A DNA stretch of 64,000 nt from Tetrapyrgos nigripes (lineage: Eukaryota; Basidiomycota; Agaricomycetes; Agaricales; Campanellaceae). This document shows, piece by piece, positions 22,876 through 34,421 of the stretch (its first letter is position 1; the number at the start of each line of letters is the position of its first letter). The position numbers were made by a program, and so were the translations under genes. Location: assembly GCA_013368315.1 (NCBI GenBank), contig JAACJM010000017.1:1-64000 (forward strand), in the 5' to 3' direction. A model generated the notes under the pieces. It worked only from the letters and a program-made list of their open reading frames with translations. It was not told where the DNA came from and did no database searches.

Positions 22876-24728
22876 ATGAGGCCTGAATTTGGACACCAAA
22901 TGCGGAAATTCTTTGATTTGGATACTGGATTCACGAATCTGAACAACGGTAGTCTCCTCAACTCTCCATTCAGTCTCGTACTCACCAATTTTATTGCTCT
23001 TTCACAGGCACATTCGGTTCATTACCCACCGCTGTTCGTGAATCATATAGTGTAATTTCGCGCCAAGTCGAGCAGAGCCCCGATTCCTTCATTCGAAAGC
23101 AATTGCCTCCTGGCAATCTCGAAGTTCGAACTCGTCTAGCAAAAATGATCAATGCCGATGTCGATGAATGCGTCATCGTACCGAGCGTCTCTCATGGAAT
23201 CAACGTGATTTTGAATAACATTAAATGGGAGCCTGGGGATACTCTGATTCACAGTAAGAATATCTCTCTATCCATTTACGCAGCGTTAGCTGATGGCCTA
23301 TCAAGCAAATCTCGCATTTGACACCATTAAACGAAGCATAGAATGCCTTTCTTATCCCCTGAATACCAGTCCAAACATTTCAATTTTCCAGCTCACCTTC
23401 CCTGCGTCCCACCAGTCTATCCTCGCCCATTTCCGTGTTCATGTCCGTGGGCTACGTGTGGCTAATCCCGGTAAAAAAGTAGTCGCCCAATTCGACACCA
23501 TTATCTCAACGCCTGGTGTCCTAATGCCCTGGAGAGATATGGTGAAGATCTGCCGAGAGGAAGGAGTTTTGAGCATCGTTGATGCTGCTCATTCCTTAGG
23601 ACAGGAACCTGGTATCAATCTGCACGGAACTGATCCTGATTTTTGGGTCGGGGTGAGTGTATAGTATTTGGCGGTGCTGATGACAGTAGAACCTTATCTC
23701 TCGATAGAATTGCAACAAGTGGCTCTATGCCAAACGAGGATGTGCCTTGCTTTATGTACCTAAGAGGTGAGTGACTAACTTGGATAAAGCTGTATAAGAC
23801 TTCTTTAGAAAATGTCCCTTTGCAGGAATCAGCATATCATTCATAACAATATACCTCCTGGAATGAAAGTCGTGATCCCCGGCAACAGTGTTAGTCGGTT
23901 TGTCTCTGAGTTTCAATGTAAGTATACTTTTCACGAGGTGATACGCACGCCGAAAAGACAAAAATATCCGCTCGACGGATAGATCACATCACTACTACTG
24001 ATATAAGATATATCTGTAAAAAAGTGTGTTTCTGTACGCCTTTCTGCCGAGCGGATATTTTTGTATTTTCGGCGTGACGTCCATGATCACTCAATCTGAG
24101 TATATAACCGTAGGGAACGGCTCGACGGATGTGGTCACTGCTCTCACGATTAGAGCAGGTCAGTTGACACTTGCTTTCGTTGGACTTTCGGTCTTTCCCA
24201 TTGACTACCCCGAAGCTCTAGATTTCAGGACCTCAATTGGTGGAGAGAATGCTATCATGACCTATTGCCATGATCTCGCCATGACAGGAGGAAGGCGCAT
24301 GGCTACCATATTTGACACTCAGATGATGGACTCTCCTGCCAAAGAAGGGGAGTTAGTGGGCTGCATGGTAAGCTTCAGATTGTTCCGATCATCATACGTT
24401 CGAAAGGCTAAGTTTCTTGAATTTTTTTTCAGGTCAACGTCGAACTTCCTTTGTCTGAGGGCATCAAACCCACGCCAAGCTTGTTCATGGAACTAGACAA
24501 AAAGCTCTTAGGAGATTGGAAGGTTTATGCCACTCCTTTCTATCACAACGAGAAATGGTGGATTCGCGCGAGTGCTCAAGTATATAACGAGGTGAGTTTC
24601 TAGGCCATCTTTCAAGCGCCAATCGTATTAAGATATGTACATTGATGCAGATGTCAGATTTCGAGTACTTGGCAAGTGCTTTACGGTCAATTTGTAAGGA
24701 GATTGAACAGGAGACGCCTACGGATTGA
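22876..24728 (+). CDS. class V PLP-dependent aminotransferase-like protein (isopenicillin N epimerase/LolT type)
   Basis: Fold type I PLP enzyme. MRPEFGHQMRKFFDLD leads to TNLNNGTFGSLP across intron 1 (22949-23007), then VIVPSVSHGINVILNN, a typical class V cofactor-binding segment. SIVDAAHSLGQEPG supplies the Asp and His that hold the PLP ring, and NCNKWLYAKRGCALLYVP near 23705-23755 carries the Schiff-base Lys. The C-terminal domain runs through FRTSIGGENAIMTYCHDLA and WWIRASAQVYNEMSDFEYL to TGA at 24728. Intron 2 ends at a non-consensus-looking TCAAG (23305), the only choice that keeps the frame. Intron 23918-24113 is enlarged by a MITE, yet the flanking exons join in frame (EFQ-WNGSTD), so the gene looks intact. 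The family includes epimerases, desulfurases and Cys-sulfoxide lyases; the reaction is unknown. Confidence 0.85.
23946..24076. mobile_element. 131-bp MITE inside an intron
   Basis: Terminal inverted repeats of about 30 bp: CACGCCGAAAAGACAAAAAT... on the left and its near-exact inverse ending TTTTCGGCGTG on the right, one mismatch in the part compared. ACG flanks both sides, a possible 3-bp target duplication. CAC...GTG ends with 3-bp duplications are a feature of CACTA-like (CMC) elements, but that assignment is an inference. It lies in intron 23918-24113 of the aminotransferase gene. Confidence 0.75.
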
Positions 24729-25520
24729 AATGATAAATCATATATGGTACACTTCGAGTAGAGCTCAAGTAAGGAGTGGATAATCTATGCATATTTGATC
24801 CGAAACCACAGGACTCGAGGGGCAGGCTTTCATACATAGATGGTCAAGTCTGACCCCGGTCCCCGTGAAATATGCCTCTTGTGGGTGGCGAATATTCGCA
24901 CATAATACAGATCCGGCGTGACCCTTGGCACATTTCGATATTGAGCTTTTCTTGCATTATTCAACCCTTTTTCCTTTTCTTTTTTTCGAAGCTAGTCTAT
25001 ATGCTACGACCTAAGGCCATGCTTCACAGATAATGCAGAACGTTTCTACATCACCCGGGGAGCGGTGAATCGGCCGGTGCCGCCAGTGGCGTGAGATTAT
25101 ATTGCCACATTTGGGGTTCCGAAAAAAACTAAGAACTTTGCTCCGGTTTCCTGCCGACGTCCATCATCGCCCCCCTCACGGAGTGAAAAATTTGGAGCAT
25201 CTCTCCATCTCACCCCGTAATCCTCTTCATTAGCTTCCCATATCCTTCCTTCTTGAGCTCTCTCTCCGCTCAACGAAAAAGAGCAACTCGTAAGCATGTT
25301 CAATTGGCTCTTCTGCGGTAACATCTCTGACCGCACCTCGATTTCATCTGTACCACGTCATCTATCTCATCTATCTCTTTTCTCTACCTTCTTCTTTCTT
25401 TCATGCTGATATTTTGGGTCGCTTCTTCACTGCGTATCTTTTGTGCTCTCTGATGTAAACGTGTTACGATATCCGTTGCTACGGACCGGCTCGTTCAGTT
25501 CTCGTGTTGCAGAGATTATC
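24729..25520. other. intergenic; possible upstream exon of the next gene
   Basis: No recognised gene. A pyrimidine-rich stretch (about 25330-25440) precedes TTGCAG at about 25506-25511, which could be a splice acceptor for an unseen first exon of the Rap1-Myb-like gene; otherwise translation starts at ATG 25521. Confidence 0.35.
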
Positions 25521-27699
25521 ATGAGAGACCCGCGGTACAAGCCTCATACGAATGCAGACGACGAGCGGCTCATACAGTTTCTTGCCACTCATGATGTCAA
25601 GACGGGAAGCACTTCGACGTATCAGAGTATAGTCAATAATGTAGGTGTTTTGAAGTTTTTTCCACTGATGCATTCCAATCCCTGAACAAATTCTTGCGAT
25701 GGACTCACGTGGAAGCATATGCATCCTTGTATATACCGTCTTCGTCTTCTATTTATATGTTCTTCCTGAGACTAACTGCTACTTCTTATGTATAGGAAGA
25801 CGGAACATCACCATGGGGTGCTGAACGTACCTGGGCAGCTTGGCGCAGTCGATATGCCCATCATAAAGCTGATTTTGATCGACGTATCAAACAGTATCGC
25901 CAGAAGCACGGAATTACTATAGGTGGTGACGACAGTGGGCGCACTCAGACTTCCACTGCCGGAGGAAGCTCAAATCTCGTTGGGTCCTCGAGTACTTACA
26001 GGAACAGCGGCGGCAACTCTACGATGAGTCCCATGCACACCCCCAGCGCAACGCCTACCCCGCCAGTTATCTATGCTCAGCCTCAAGGCCCAAATCCGTA
26101 TACACATAGTTACTATGGGTACTCTCCAACAACACCATATTATCCTCCACAGCCCATCACTGCTTATGCTGCACCTTCTGCGGCGCTGTCTCCTAGCAAA
26201 AACAGCAACTTGACTCTCATTGCCGAGAGGGTGATCAGTACTAATAAGAATGTGCGTTGTTTGCTTCTACCTCTGATGTCTCATCGTTGATTTTGTCATA
26301 GTCTCCATCCATATCAGCCCAGACGTCGTCAGCGCTGACACCGACTAAAAGTGTACCGATTCAAAGAAGAGAACAGATGTCTTCTGGACATCAGCCGTTG
26401 ACTGTTTACGTATCTAGCAATGGCAGTGGCCTCGGAAATGCAGCGGCTTCTTCAAGAACAGAGAATGTCGAAGAAGAAGTCGATTCAAAACCAACCTCAG
26501 CCTCTGCTGCAAGTGCTCTCCCAGCGAGAATGGCGCGAAAACGCCATCGCGCTAGTGGTTCCGGACCAGGACATGACTCATCGGTTTTGTCAAGTACTCC
26601 CGCGACTCCGAGTACTGGGAAGGATGAACTCGACCTTACTACGCCAACTAAGAAGATGAAGACATCGGAGGAACACCACTCGTTGCGAGAGCCATCTTTT
26701 GACGGATCGTCCATCTTTGCAGACTCGCAAGTAGCGTCGCCTACCGGGACACCGGCGCCGCAGATGACTGACCGGGGTACAATCAATGGTTCATGTGAGC
26801 GCTGCGTATCTCTCATCTATGATCTACAACTTCCGTTCTGATCACGAGTTTGGCTAGTTAAATTTGGTATGACTGCTCCTGCTCCTACTCCTGATTCTTC
26901 CTGTGAGTGGGGTGCGGGTAAATATTTCTGGAGTTTCGTTCTAACCATGAGTCTCGCAGATTCGCATTCAACATCCACCAAAGCCGTTATTAAAGTCGTG
27001 CCTGGTCGGGCTCCTGATGATTTTCCCTGTAAGTGCTGCATATCTCTTCTGAACTTTGTTCTCCTCACGCGTCTGGCAGATACCCCTTCAATATCCACCA
27101 ACGTTGTCAATAATAAAGTTGTGCCTGGTCGGGGTGCTTCTGATCATTTGTGTAAGTCCTGCATATCCCATCTCTCCCGTACCCTTCAGCTCATAGAATT
27201 TGCAGACTCGCCTTCGGAATCATACAACGCCGCTAGTAAAGTCGTGTATGATCAGAATGCTTCCGGATGTGAGTGTTGCACCTACTATCTCACGTATATG
27301 GCGTAGTTTTGATCTCAGACTCATCGTCCTTCAGTTTCCACTAGTGAACCTGCTACTGACCTGCCTGATCCTGGTTATGGTGGTAGTGTTTCTGATTTGG
27401 AATATCCTGATGAAGGGGACGACTATTCTCTTTACAATGGCGGCCAACCCGTCGTCAACTCCGCGCCTCCGAACCAAACCTATACCGAACCTCAAGATGA
27501 ATTTGAAGCGGTATTCAACACTGGGACCTCCCCTAAATTGGCGTCAAGAGGAGCTGAGCCGGAAGCTCCACTTGGAAAGGCGGACACGATGTACACCGAA
27601 TGTTACGACGAAGAGGATGATGATGAAGAACCTACTTCCGTTTCTTTAGCCGGTATACCTGGAGGAGTGGGCTGGGGCGGCCTGGGTCATTTGGTTTGA
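25521..27699 (+). CDS. Rap1-Myb-domain-like protein with tandem-duplicated exons
   Basis: The N-terminus (MRDPRYKPHTNADDERLIQF, then an intron at 25641, then EDGTSPWGAERTWAAWRSRY and HHKADFDRRIKQYRQKHG) has the acidic-start, three-Trp pattern of the TERF2IP/Rap1 Myb domain, which mediates protein or DNA contacts in telomere-associated proteins. The rest is low complexity: Pro/Tyr-rich (NPYTHSYYGYSPTTPYYPP), a basic KRHRAS patch, and an acidic C-terminus (EEDDDEEPTS) ending GGVGWGGLGHLV at TGA 27699. Between 26812 and 27344 four consecutive small exons, all bounded by phase-1 introns, encode variants of SISTNVV-KVVPGRGASD. ATG 25521 is the default start; an earlier exon is possible. Nuclear role is inferred only. 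Confidence 0.65.
26870..27344 (+). repeat. tandem exon-intron duplication within the Rap1-Myb-like gene
   Basis: Exons beginning at about 26998-level units (ATTCGCATTCAACATCCACC, ATACCCCTTCAATATCCACC, ACTCGCCTTCGGAATCATAC) each follow an intron with similar sequence and end T|GTRAGT. Repeat period is about 120-125 bp. Encoded repeats share [SP]S-STN--KVVPGR--SD. The introns are repeated too (GTAAGTGCTGCATATCTC vs GTAAGTCCTGCATATCCC), so whole exon-intron units were copied. Confidence 0.75.
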
Positions 27700-29258
27700 T
27701 GAAGAGTTTGTTCACATCTTGTTGCAGGGCGCTTGAAACTCAATGCCTTCTCCCAAGCAGGATTCATGTCCTCCGAGATCTATTTGCTTATCCTCGAGCT
27801 CGCGAGTGAAGAACAGTTTCTCGGGCCAAGGGATAACTATAATGAACGGTCAAGCATTATGTAGATTATGTCATTCTTGATGGCGCATCATAGAGCCATG
27901 TATGTGCTTTGACAAGATCGATAGATGCTTTTTGGTCTACTATAGTTGATACGCTACGATATGTCTTTGCTGTTCTTCGGCTAAGCGGTCCATGGACCTC
28001 GGTACTTGGCGACCACCAAGGAGTATTTCACTATTTCCATACCTCCTCCTCCTCCTCCATCTTTGAAGGAGAACTCTTGGGTTGGTTAGCTGGTCAGTCT
28101 GCAATTGGATCCAGCTAGTACACCGAGCCAGACTTGAACAGTCTGACAGTTCACTTCAGCCGATTCCTCCGTAGACTGGCGAGGGCGGAGATCGAAAATC
28201 GTAAAGGACCTCCAAACCTTAATAGTCTTGGGGGGCATCGCTATACCGAAAACGGCATATCTGTATTTGTTTGTACACCACTCAGACCGAAAAATTGCAT
28301 GTTCCTATTCGTACTGCTGCAACATCATTGATTCCTGTCAATATTAGTACGTAGAATTAGTCTAATATATGTCTTTGATTTCTCTGAAATCTACAGGCTG
28401 ACCCGTGATCTCAATGTAGTACTTATATACATACATGCTCCCCCTCACTAGGTTCATTCATGAAAGGGGTGTGGGCCAACGCTGCGCGCGGCGGGAGCGA
28501 GGCTGTCTCCATTCATCCAAGCATATTCGGCTTGCATTTTCCATTTCTGTTTTGTGCAATTTCCAACGACGTACAGGGTCTATACTAAATCAATGAGGTG
28601 CGTAATCTTTGCAATAATGCGAAAAAATTCCTTTGCTGAAAGTTAATTAACAGCTCAGACATTGACTATACTGAAAAAAATCTTGGAAAAGGTGTGTGAT
28701 ATTGTGAATGCACCCAACATCAACAAAATTTAACATCTAGAGTTTACTTTGTGCAGGAATTAGGTCGCGAGAAGGGGTTCAGCCACCATGAATTAAATCA
28801 GACAAAACGGCACCTCTCCACTGGTATCTGACCCTGATCTCTGCATGCATTAAACAGAGTTCAAGAAAAGAAGCATTGATGGAAAGGCTGGATTGAGATC
28901 TCTAACCAGGAAGATGAACCTAGTTCTGCTCCTGTTGACCTGCAAACCAGATATGAATATTTACACTGGTACAATTAGCTGACACTGAACCTTAAATTTG
29001 TGATACTGTAAGTAGTTGAGCAGGGGTATTTCACAAAGAAGTTATAACAAAATAATATTAGAGAATTACATCAATAATATGCACTAGTAATAAGGATCTT
29101 ACCTGTATTGAAGGCTCAGGTTACTGAAATAGCTTTAGAAGCAGAGCAGAGGACACAAAAGGTGTCCCAAGTCACATCACATAGACAAAAGTGTGCAGAG
29201 GAGCAGAATGAAGCAAATGTTTGAGTTTTTGCATTTGTACACACCGGAGTGTGTACAT
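27700..29258. other. intergenic; nothing recognised
   Basis: 3' flank of the preceding gene, then increasingly AT-rich sequence from about 28560. A GC-rich patch (CTGCGCGCGGCGGG near 28480) stands out. No coding motif is seen on either strand. Confidence 0.4.
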
Positions 29259-30441
29259 TGCGTGGGGTGAACAGAATTTGCAGTCCATGACCACCTTCCC
29301 TGTTTCACAATTGATTCAATCACTGACTAATCTTATCACAGGCGAACTGATCCACATCAAAAAAGACGACTCTGACACCTGGCTTGCAGCCACCACTTCC
29401 CTTGGTCTTCTCTGCATCATTGCTTGAGTAAAGTTTGCAGTCCAAGCTGACTATAAGGTTTATGTGAACCAGATTATCTTGGATAACTTATTTGAAGAGG
29501 TTTCACCATATGTTACTCCCAATTATTGGCTGGGTTTCTGTTTTATTTTTTATCTTCATTCATCTTTTCAAGACTGTTCATTCTGATTCCTGATGCAGTT
29601 TAGTGGTGGCCTGGCCAGGAGGTGTTCCATCTCAGAACCTATGGTATTGTTTCCACTGAGACAGCTGGAAATGTGTTTTAGGTACATAATCCTACTCCTT
29701 CTCTGGTTCATTTTAATATCTAAATGATCATATCTTGTTCTTTAATATCTAATATGAGACTTGAAGAAGGCTAACTAAGTAACTAAAATAAGGGAGAGGA
29801 GGGAGGGTAATGCAAAGTAAATCTGACAATACTACATGAGATGGAGAAGAACTAAGAATAGACTTACCTGAGAGACTTGTGAATAAGTGATGAGATGGAG
29901 AAGAATGATGGATGTGAGTCTCTTGAGCTGAATTAAGTATTACTGAGAAAGAGTGAAATGAGCTACCAAACATGTACAAGACTGAGGGAGTAAGAAAGGA
30001 ATATGTAAATGATGAAACAGGTATAAGGGTGTTTTAAGTCCAGAGACGTGACGAAGCCTCAGAGGCATAACAGGTGTGTAGCCCTGGGGCATCAATGTTG
30101 AAACTGCAGAGGTAAAATGATGGACAGCAATGAGGTCCTATGCACTGGGCATTGAATAAGGATAACAAATAGAAATTCAAGTATGTACTCACAGTGATGA
30201 TTAGACCTTTGTAGTAAAGGTGCTTGAAAATAAGACTAATCATCTTGCTGATTGTCTGACAAATTCTTGTGGGAGGAAGGATAGGTGAATCACAGGGAGT
30301 CCTGAAACAGTGACTCCCCTGGGTATATTTACATACAAGACTTGAAGAAGGCTAAGGAGCCTAAGGAATGATGAAGTATGGAGAGTTGAAAGAAGGTGAT
30401 GTGTGAGGGAGGTGAGAAGATGATTGGAGAGTCGAGGGATT

Positions 30442-31406
30442 TTAAGATTGCTGTTGTTTAGTCAATAATGCTGTAAAGAATAAAGGGTGCTTTCGAATGT
30501 ATAGCCAAAACGCCTCTGAAGACCATTGACTGAGAGTTTGTATGTGTTCCCAAGAGTATCCCTCCAAAGTGTACTGAGTGGTGCCACCTGAACGTAAAGA
30601 ATGACCTGCAATGTCCTCTGGAAAGTAATGTCACAGCTGTCTAGTAAACCATTGGCGAGTGGGTATTGAACCATCCTTTCGAGTGAATAGGTTAAGGTGT
30701 GCTGGAAATAGCTGGTCTCTGGATTCCACATAATGGTTGACAATCTTTACTGGACAGTCTTTATCCCCCATCACCTTCACTACAATCTTATTTCCATTGA
30801 ATTGCTGGTCTGATTTGTGCATAGGTAGAACAAAGTGATGTGGTCAGGTTGGATAGTCAATGATGAACGCATCACTCCTTTGTGGAGCTCCCTGTGAGCC
30901 ACAGCGTCTGGCCATAATAATTCACCCAACCCCAACCTCATCACAGCCAAAAACCCAATGAACAAAATCACCAAGAACAGCAAATCATCATGATCCACTG
31001 AGCTCTTCAAATCCCAATAAACACCAGTCAATTCCTCCCTTTCCAACACTCATTTCTGCCTCTTCCTGCATCCCTTCAAAGTTTTTGTGACCAACTTGCT
31101 CATACGAATTTGGCAGATATTCGGGTACATTGGTTTGAGCTGATTACAGATGCCAGATAAGTAAGTTGAGACAGAAGGTGATTTGATGAAATGACACATA
31201 TAAGCTACATATAAGCTGAATGTATCCTTGGTAGGTTTGATCTTGAAGTTGTGATTTTGGCAAAATTGGATGTAAGATTTGGTGGCTGTTGAATAAGAAC
31301 TCTTTGTGCAGGGGTCTGTACTATACCCCAAAGCAATTGCCCTCTCCCAAGTCCAGACCTCTCTCTTCTTCACTCTTCCTCTGGACTCCTGTGTTGCTAA
31401 GTTCAT
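30442..31406 (-). pseudogene. DIRS-type tyrosine recombinase
   Basis: From ATG 31406, WERAIALGYSTDPCTKSSYS and YIQFCQNHNF form the SAM-like N-terminal half. The catalytic half shows HITLFYL, then PTRQWFTRQL and IAGHSLRSGGTTQ (box II His-x-x-Arg, complement of 30582-30603), and FWLYIRKHP with the nucleophilic Tyr (complement of 30484-30503). It ends LLTKQQQS at 30442. In-frame TGA codons lie at 31052-31050 and near 30630, and one base is missing near 30825, so it is not translated as one protein. Confidence 0.85.
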
Positions 31407-32160
31407 GATAAATCTGCCCCCAGTGTCAGTTGAGGGGGTGTAAAAGGGGTGATAATGATAGAGGGAGCAGTGTGATGAACAAAAGCATTATTGAAGTGGG
31501 AGAGTGAAGAGGCTATATGATTTTCAGTGCCTGGGATATGGAATACATGTAATTGTGCATTGTGTTGGATTAAGAGATCAACAGCAGTCATAAGAATGGG
31601 TTTGTAGATAGGGGAGGCTTTGAGAGAGTTGAACATGTTCACAGTATTTGAGTTGTCTGTGAAAATGACTACATGGGATGGGGGAGGGAAAGACAGGGCT
31701 GATAAAACTGCAAGAGCTTTGAAATAAAAAATGCCATGTGAATGGTTGTCAACTGAACATTGGAATCCCAGCGTAACATTACTGATTTCACCCCAGAAAC
31801 CCATCCCAATGGGGCAGGCGTCACAAAATAAAATCACCTCAGCATCTTCAATCCCCCAACCCTTGGCTTGTAGCATCCTTACCCCATCCAAGTTTTCCAT
31901 GTGATCTGCTATCCATACCAGTGCTCAACACATTGCCACACTGATCCAAATAAGTGCCTTTCCTTTCTTCTTCCCAGACATTTTTTGGTAAAGCCAGGAC
32001 AAACCGGGTCACAGTAGAGGATAAATGTTGAGTGACCAGTTGCACCAGCCAGCAATTTATTGAAACTCACGAAGAGTGTGGCATTGATGTGGGGTAGTGA
32101 AAGTTCTGATTGCTGCCAAAAGCTCTGCTTTTGAAGTAGGGAGCATTGAGATAGTCATAG
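31403..32160 (-). pseudogene. DIRS-like RT connection and RNase H
   Basis: Reading down from about 32160: LPTSKAELLAAIRTFTT, then LREFQ, stop, IAGWCNWSLNIYPLL, stop, PGLSWLYQKMSGK, the thumb region. From about 31900 the RNase H follows: VILFCDACPIGMGFWG (catalytic Asp), VVIFTDNSNTVNMFNSL (second Asp) and VFHIPGTENHIASSLSH. Three stops interrupt the upstream part. The HIPGTEN...A..LSH end is typical of DIRS RNase H. Confidence 0.8.
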
Positions 32161-32665
32161 CATTTGGATCAACATCATAGCCTGTAATAATGAGCACATC
32201 ACTGTAGATTTATTTGGGACTGTCGTGTGGGACTCCTAATTCATCCCACAACTCTAACAACTTTTCCTGCTTCTCAGCCAACATTCTTTGTCCCTTCTCA
32301 TACCAAACCATCTTTGCCTCCTCTTTGAAACTAAAATTGTCATCGACATACATAAAAATGTCCTCAATTCCCTTCACATACTTTGCTATCCATGTGACCA
32401 ACCCCATCCATGACCCATGTATACCTCCAGCTCCTCTATTACCAAAGTTATTGCAATGATCAGCATTAAAACTATCCCCTATGTGCACAACTTGCTTGAT
32501 TTGCCACAGCCTATATGCTTCTGAAATATCTGATTTCCATACCACTAGTTTGACATATCTGTATAGCCTTCTCCAGCGAATCAAAGCTGCTCTGAGATTG
32601 TGAAGATTGTCCAGTGGAACTGATACCTTGCTCTTGTTGATCTTGGTGCTGTGATGGACTGTCAT
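32161..32665 (-). pseudogene. DIRS-like reverse transcriptase palm
   Basis: VWKSDISEAYRLWQI (first catalytic Asp), an HIGDSFNADHCNNFGNRGAG segment, then EDIFMYVDDNFSFKEE (YVDD) and ELWDELGVPHDSPK followed by a stop at about 32210. The fingers region upstream of 32665 is not recognisable, so the 5' part is lost or too diverged. Confidence 0.8.
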
Positions 32666-33430
32666 ACATAGTTTGTCAGAGTTGGGTTTAGGGACAACAA
32701 CAACAGGGGGAAGTTCAGCAAAAGATCGAGAAAAACATTGTTTACTAATCTCAATGTTGTGTTGTTCATATGCAAATTTGAGGTGGATTGGATCCTCATT
32801 GAGACTCTCAGTGTTGGAAAATCAGTGATGATACTAAGATGTTGACAAGGGTGTAAGAAATGAACATGTAACAGTGGTTGTTGTTATTGAGTGTTAGTCT
32901 TCAGTTTCTTTAGCTATCCCAATTTAATATGCATACAATCAACAAACATTCACGAATGTGTCTACATATTGTCTGAGCCTGTGAGATGTCTCTCTCCCCC
33001 TGAGTCTTATAATCTTGTCCTGTTAGTGTGGTAAGTTTCATCCCAACCTCAATTCAGCACCAATAGTCCACCATCATCTAGGCCTTTGTGTCAAAGTTCT
33101 TCATAGACTATCTCATAGTAAAATGTGTCACAAGCTGACAGTGCAAAGTAGCCACACTAATAGGTTGAGGAATATGTTACCTGAGGACATATGGGGAGAG
33201 AAACAAACTGATGATGTCACTGTGGTATTGTGGTGTTGAGCGATTTAGACAACCAAGGAGCCTATTGACCGTATATACACAATTGCCTAGATTCAACTGA
33301 TTACTCAACCCCTCATATGACAATGGTAGATTCCAGGGCCCCACATCACTAATACCCATTGTCTCCTCCCCATCCTTTCCCTATACATTGCGTGGTGCAA
33401 ACAGAATTTGCCAGCAGTAGGCATGGCCAC

Positions 33431-33715
33431 CTGTTGCACTGGAACTAATATTTCTTTCCATCAGATCACATGAAAATGCACCAGGACAAAGCTAGAAATA
33501 CAGCCCCACAGATCACTCTGGTCCAAACCTGTTTATTGGATGGATAGACAGGACTGTTTAAGCATAGCCACAAGCAGAAGTTGAGTGTAATAAACTCAAC
33601 CTCATTTCATTTGGCCTCATAACCTCAAAGTCATCCTCTTGGGCTTGGAACACCCTGGAATCAAGATTAAGAGGCACATATTTGTACTATTGAGTGTTCT
33701 GTATAATACAAAGCA
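33431..33715. other. 3' flank of the split transposon-type gene; nothing recognised
   Basis: AT-rich sequence between the DIRS-like element and the stop codon at 33716. No coding motif is seen. Confidence 0.35.
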
Positions 33716-33987
33716 TTATTCATTAACATTCATGGCATTCTCATCATCAAAATCCCTATTGCGTGTGTCCTGAGAAGCTGTTCCTGAGCTTGTACCACTG
33801 TTGACTGATTGATCTGGCAAGGAAATGAGGTCAAGAAGTGAGAAAAAATACATCTACTGAAGATATCAAATGATAAGTTATGTACCGGTGAGTGAGAGCA
33901 GCCAGAATTGGCTGTTGGAAAGGTGCAGTGTAAATAGGTGTATTCACAAGTAGATCTACCACAATGTCTAAATAGTCTATTGGTATG
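33716..33987 (-). pseudogene. 3' piece of the split transposon-type gene
   Basis: Read on the minus strand after the solo LTR: LDIVVDLLVNTPIYTAPFQQ, a donor at 33890 (GTACAT), an acceptor TTGCCAG, then an exon encoding VNSGTSSGTASQDTRNRDF and DDENAMNVNE with TAA at 33718-33716. It continues the gene whose middle is at 34422-36621; the solo LTR separates them. Confidence 0.55.
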
Positions 33988-34421
33988 TGTCATGACGTCT
34001 ATATTTGGTACTATTTATTTCTTCTTATCTCCGTATCCTCGGATCTTTACACCATTTGACTCTTGTTCCACATGCTACACACCGGACCTTTCATTTCTCC
34101 AATACAGCTTCTTGACAGCTTCCTTTACAGCTTCCTTTACAGCTTTCTTTACAGCTTTACTTTACATATATAAACCCTGCCCTGACACCTGGTTCCCCAT
34201 CTTGACCTCTTCATCATTGGGACCAGGTGTGTATTCCCCTTTTCATTACTTCTTTCACCTTTACTGATGGGCACTGTAGTTCCAGTACTTACTGCTGTCT
34301 GTTAGGTATTTAATACATTCTTTGTCATTGGGACCAGTTCCAGTACTTACTGCTGTCTGTTAGTTGAGTAGAGCCTGTAGCTCCTCGTTATCACTATCTA
34401 AGCGCTCGCCTCTTTGTGACA
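33988..34421 (+). repeat. solo LTR of the chromovirus family, TSD GTATG
   Basis: Begins TGTCATGACGTC and ends TTTGTGACA like the LTRs at 36622 and 52697, but is 434 bp because of a short internal duplication (CCAGTACTTACTGCTGTCTG occurs twice). GTATG lies directly before and after it, a 5-bp target duplication. It contains CAGCTTYCTTTACAG-type short repeats and a TATATAAA box like the other copies. Confidence 0.92.

Larger units (their letters stand above)
29259..33430 (-). mobile_element. DIRS-like tyrosine-recombinase retrotransposon, decayed
   Basis: Minus-strand order RT (YVDD), RNase H, tyrosine recombinase is that of DIRS-group elements, which lack an integrase of the DDE type. All three domains carry stops or frameshifts. 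The limits are provisional: they use the repeat ACATTGCGTGG-G--AACAGAATTTGC found at 29259 and at 33383 in the same orientation, each followed by a weaker match (CATG.CCACC), which may be the element's terminal or split repeats. Confidence 0.7.

Noticed and set aside
25097..25336. Minus-strand frame upstream of the Rap1-Myb-like gene as a separate gene
   Set aside because: Short, no motif, and it overlaps the likely promoter.
26406..26816. Minus-strand open frame of 136 codons
   Set aside because: It lies opposite the Rap1-Myb-like exon and mirrors its Ser/Ala-rich composition.
34090..34165. CAGCTTTCTTTACAGCTTCC repeats as a possible CRISPR array
   Set aside because: The units are only about 15 nt, adjoin without spacers, and lie inside a fungal LTR; all three LTR copies have them.
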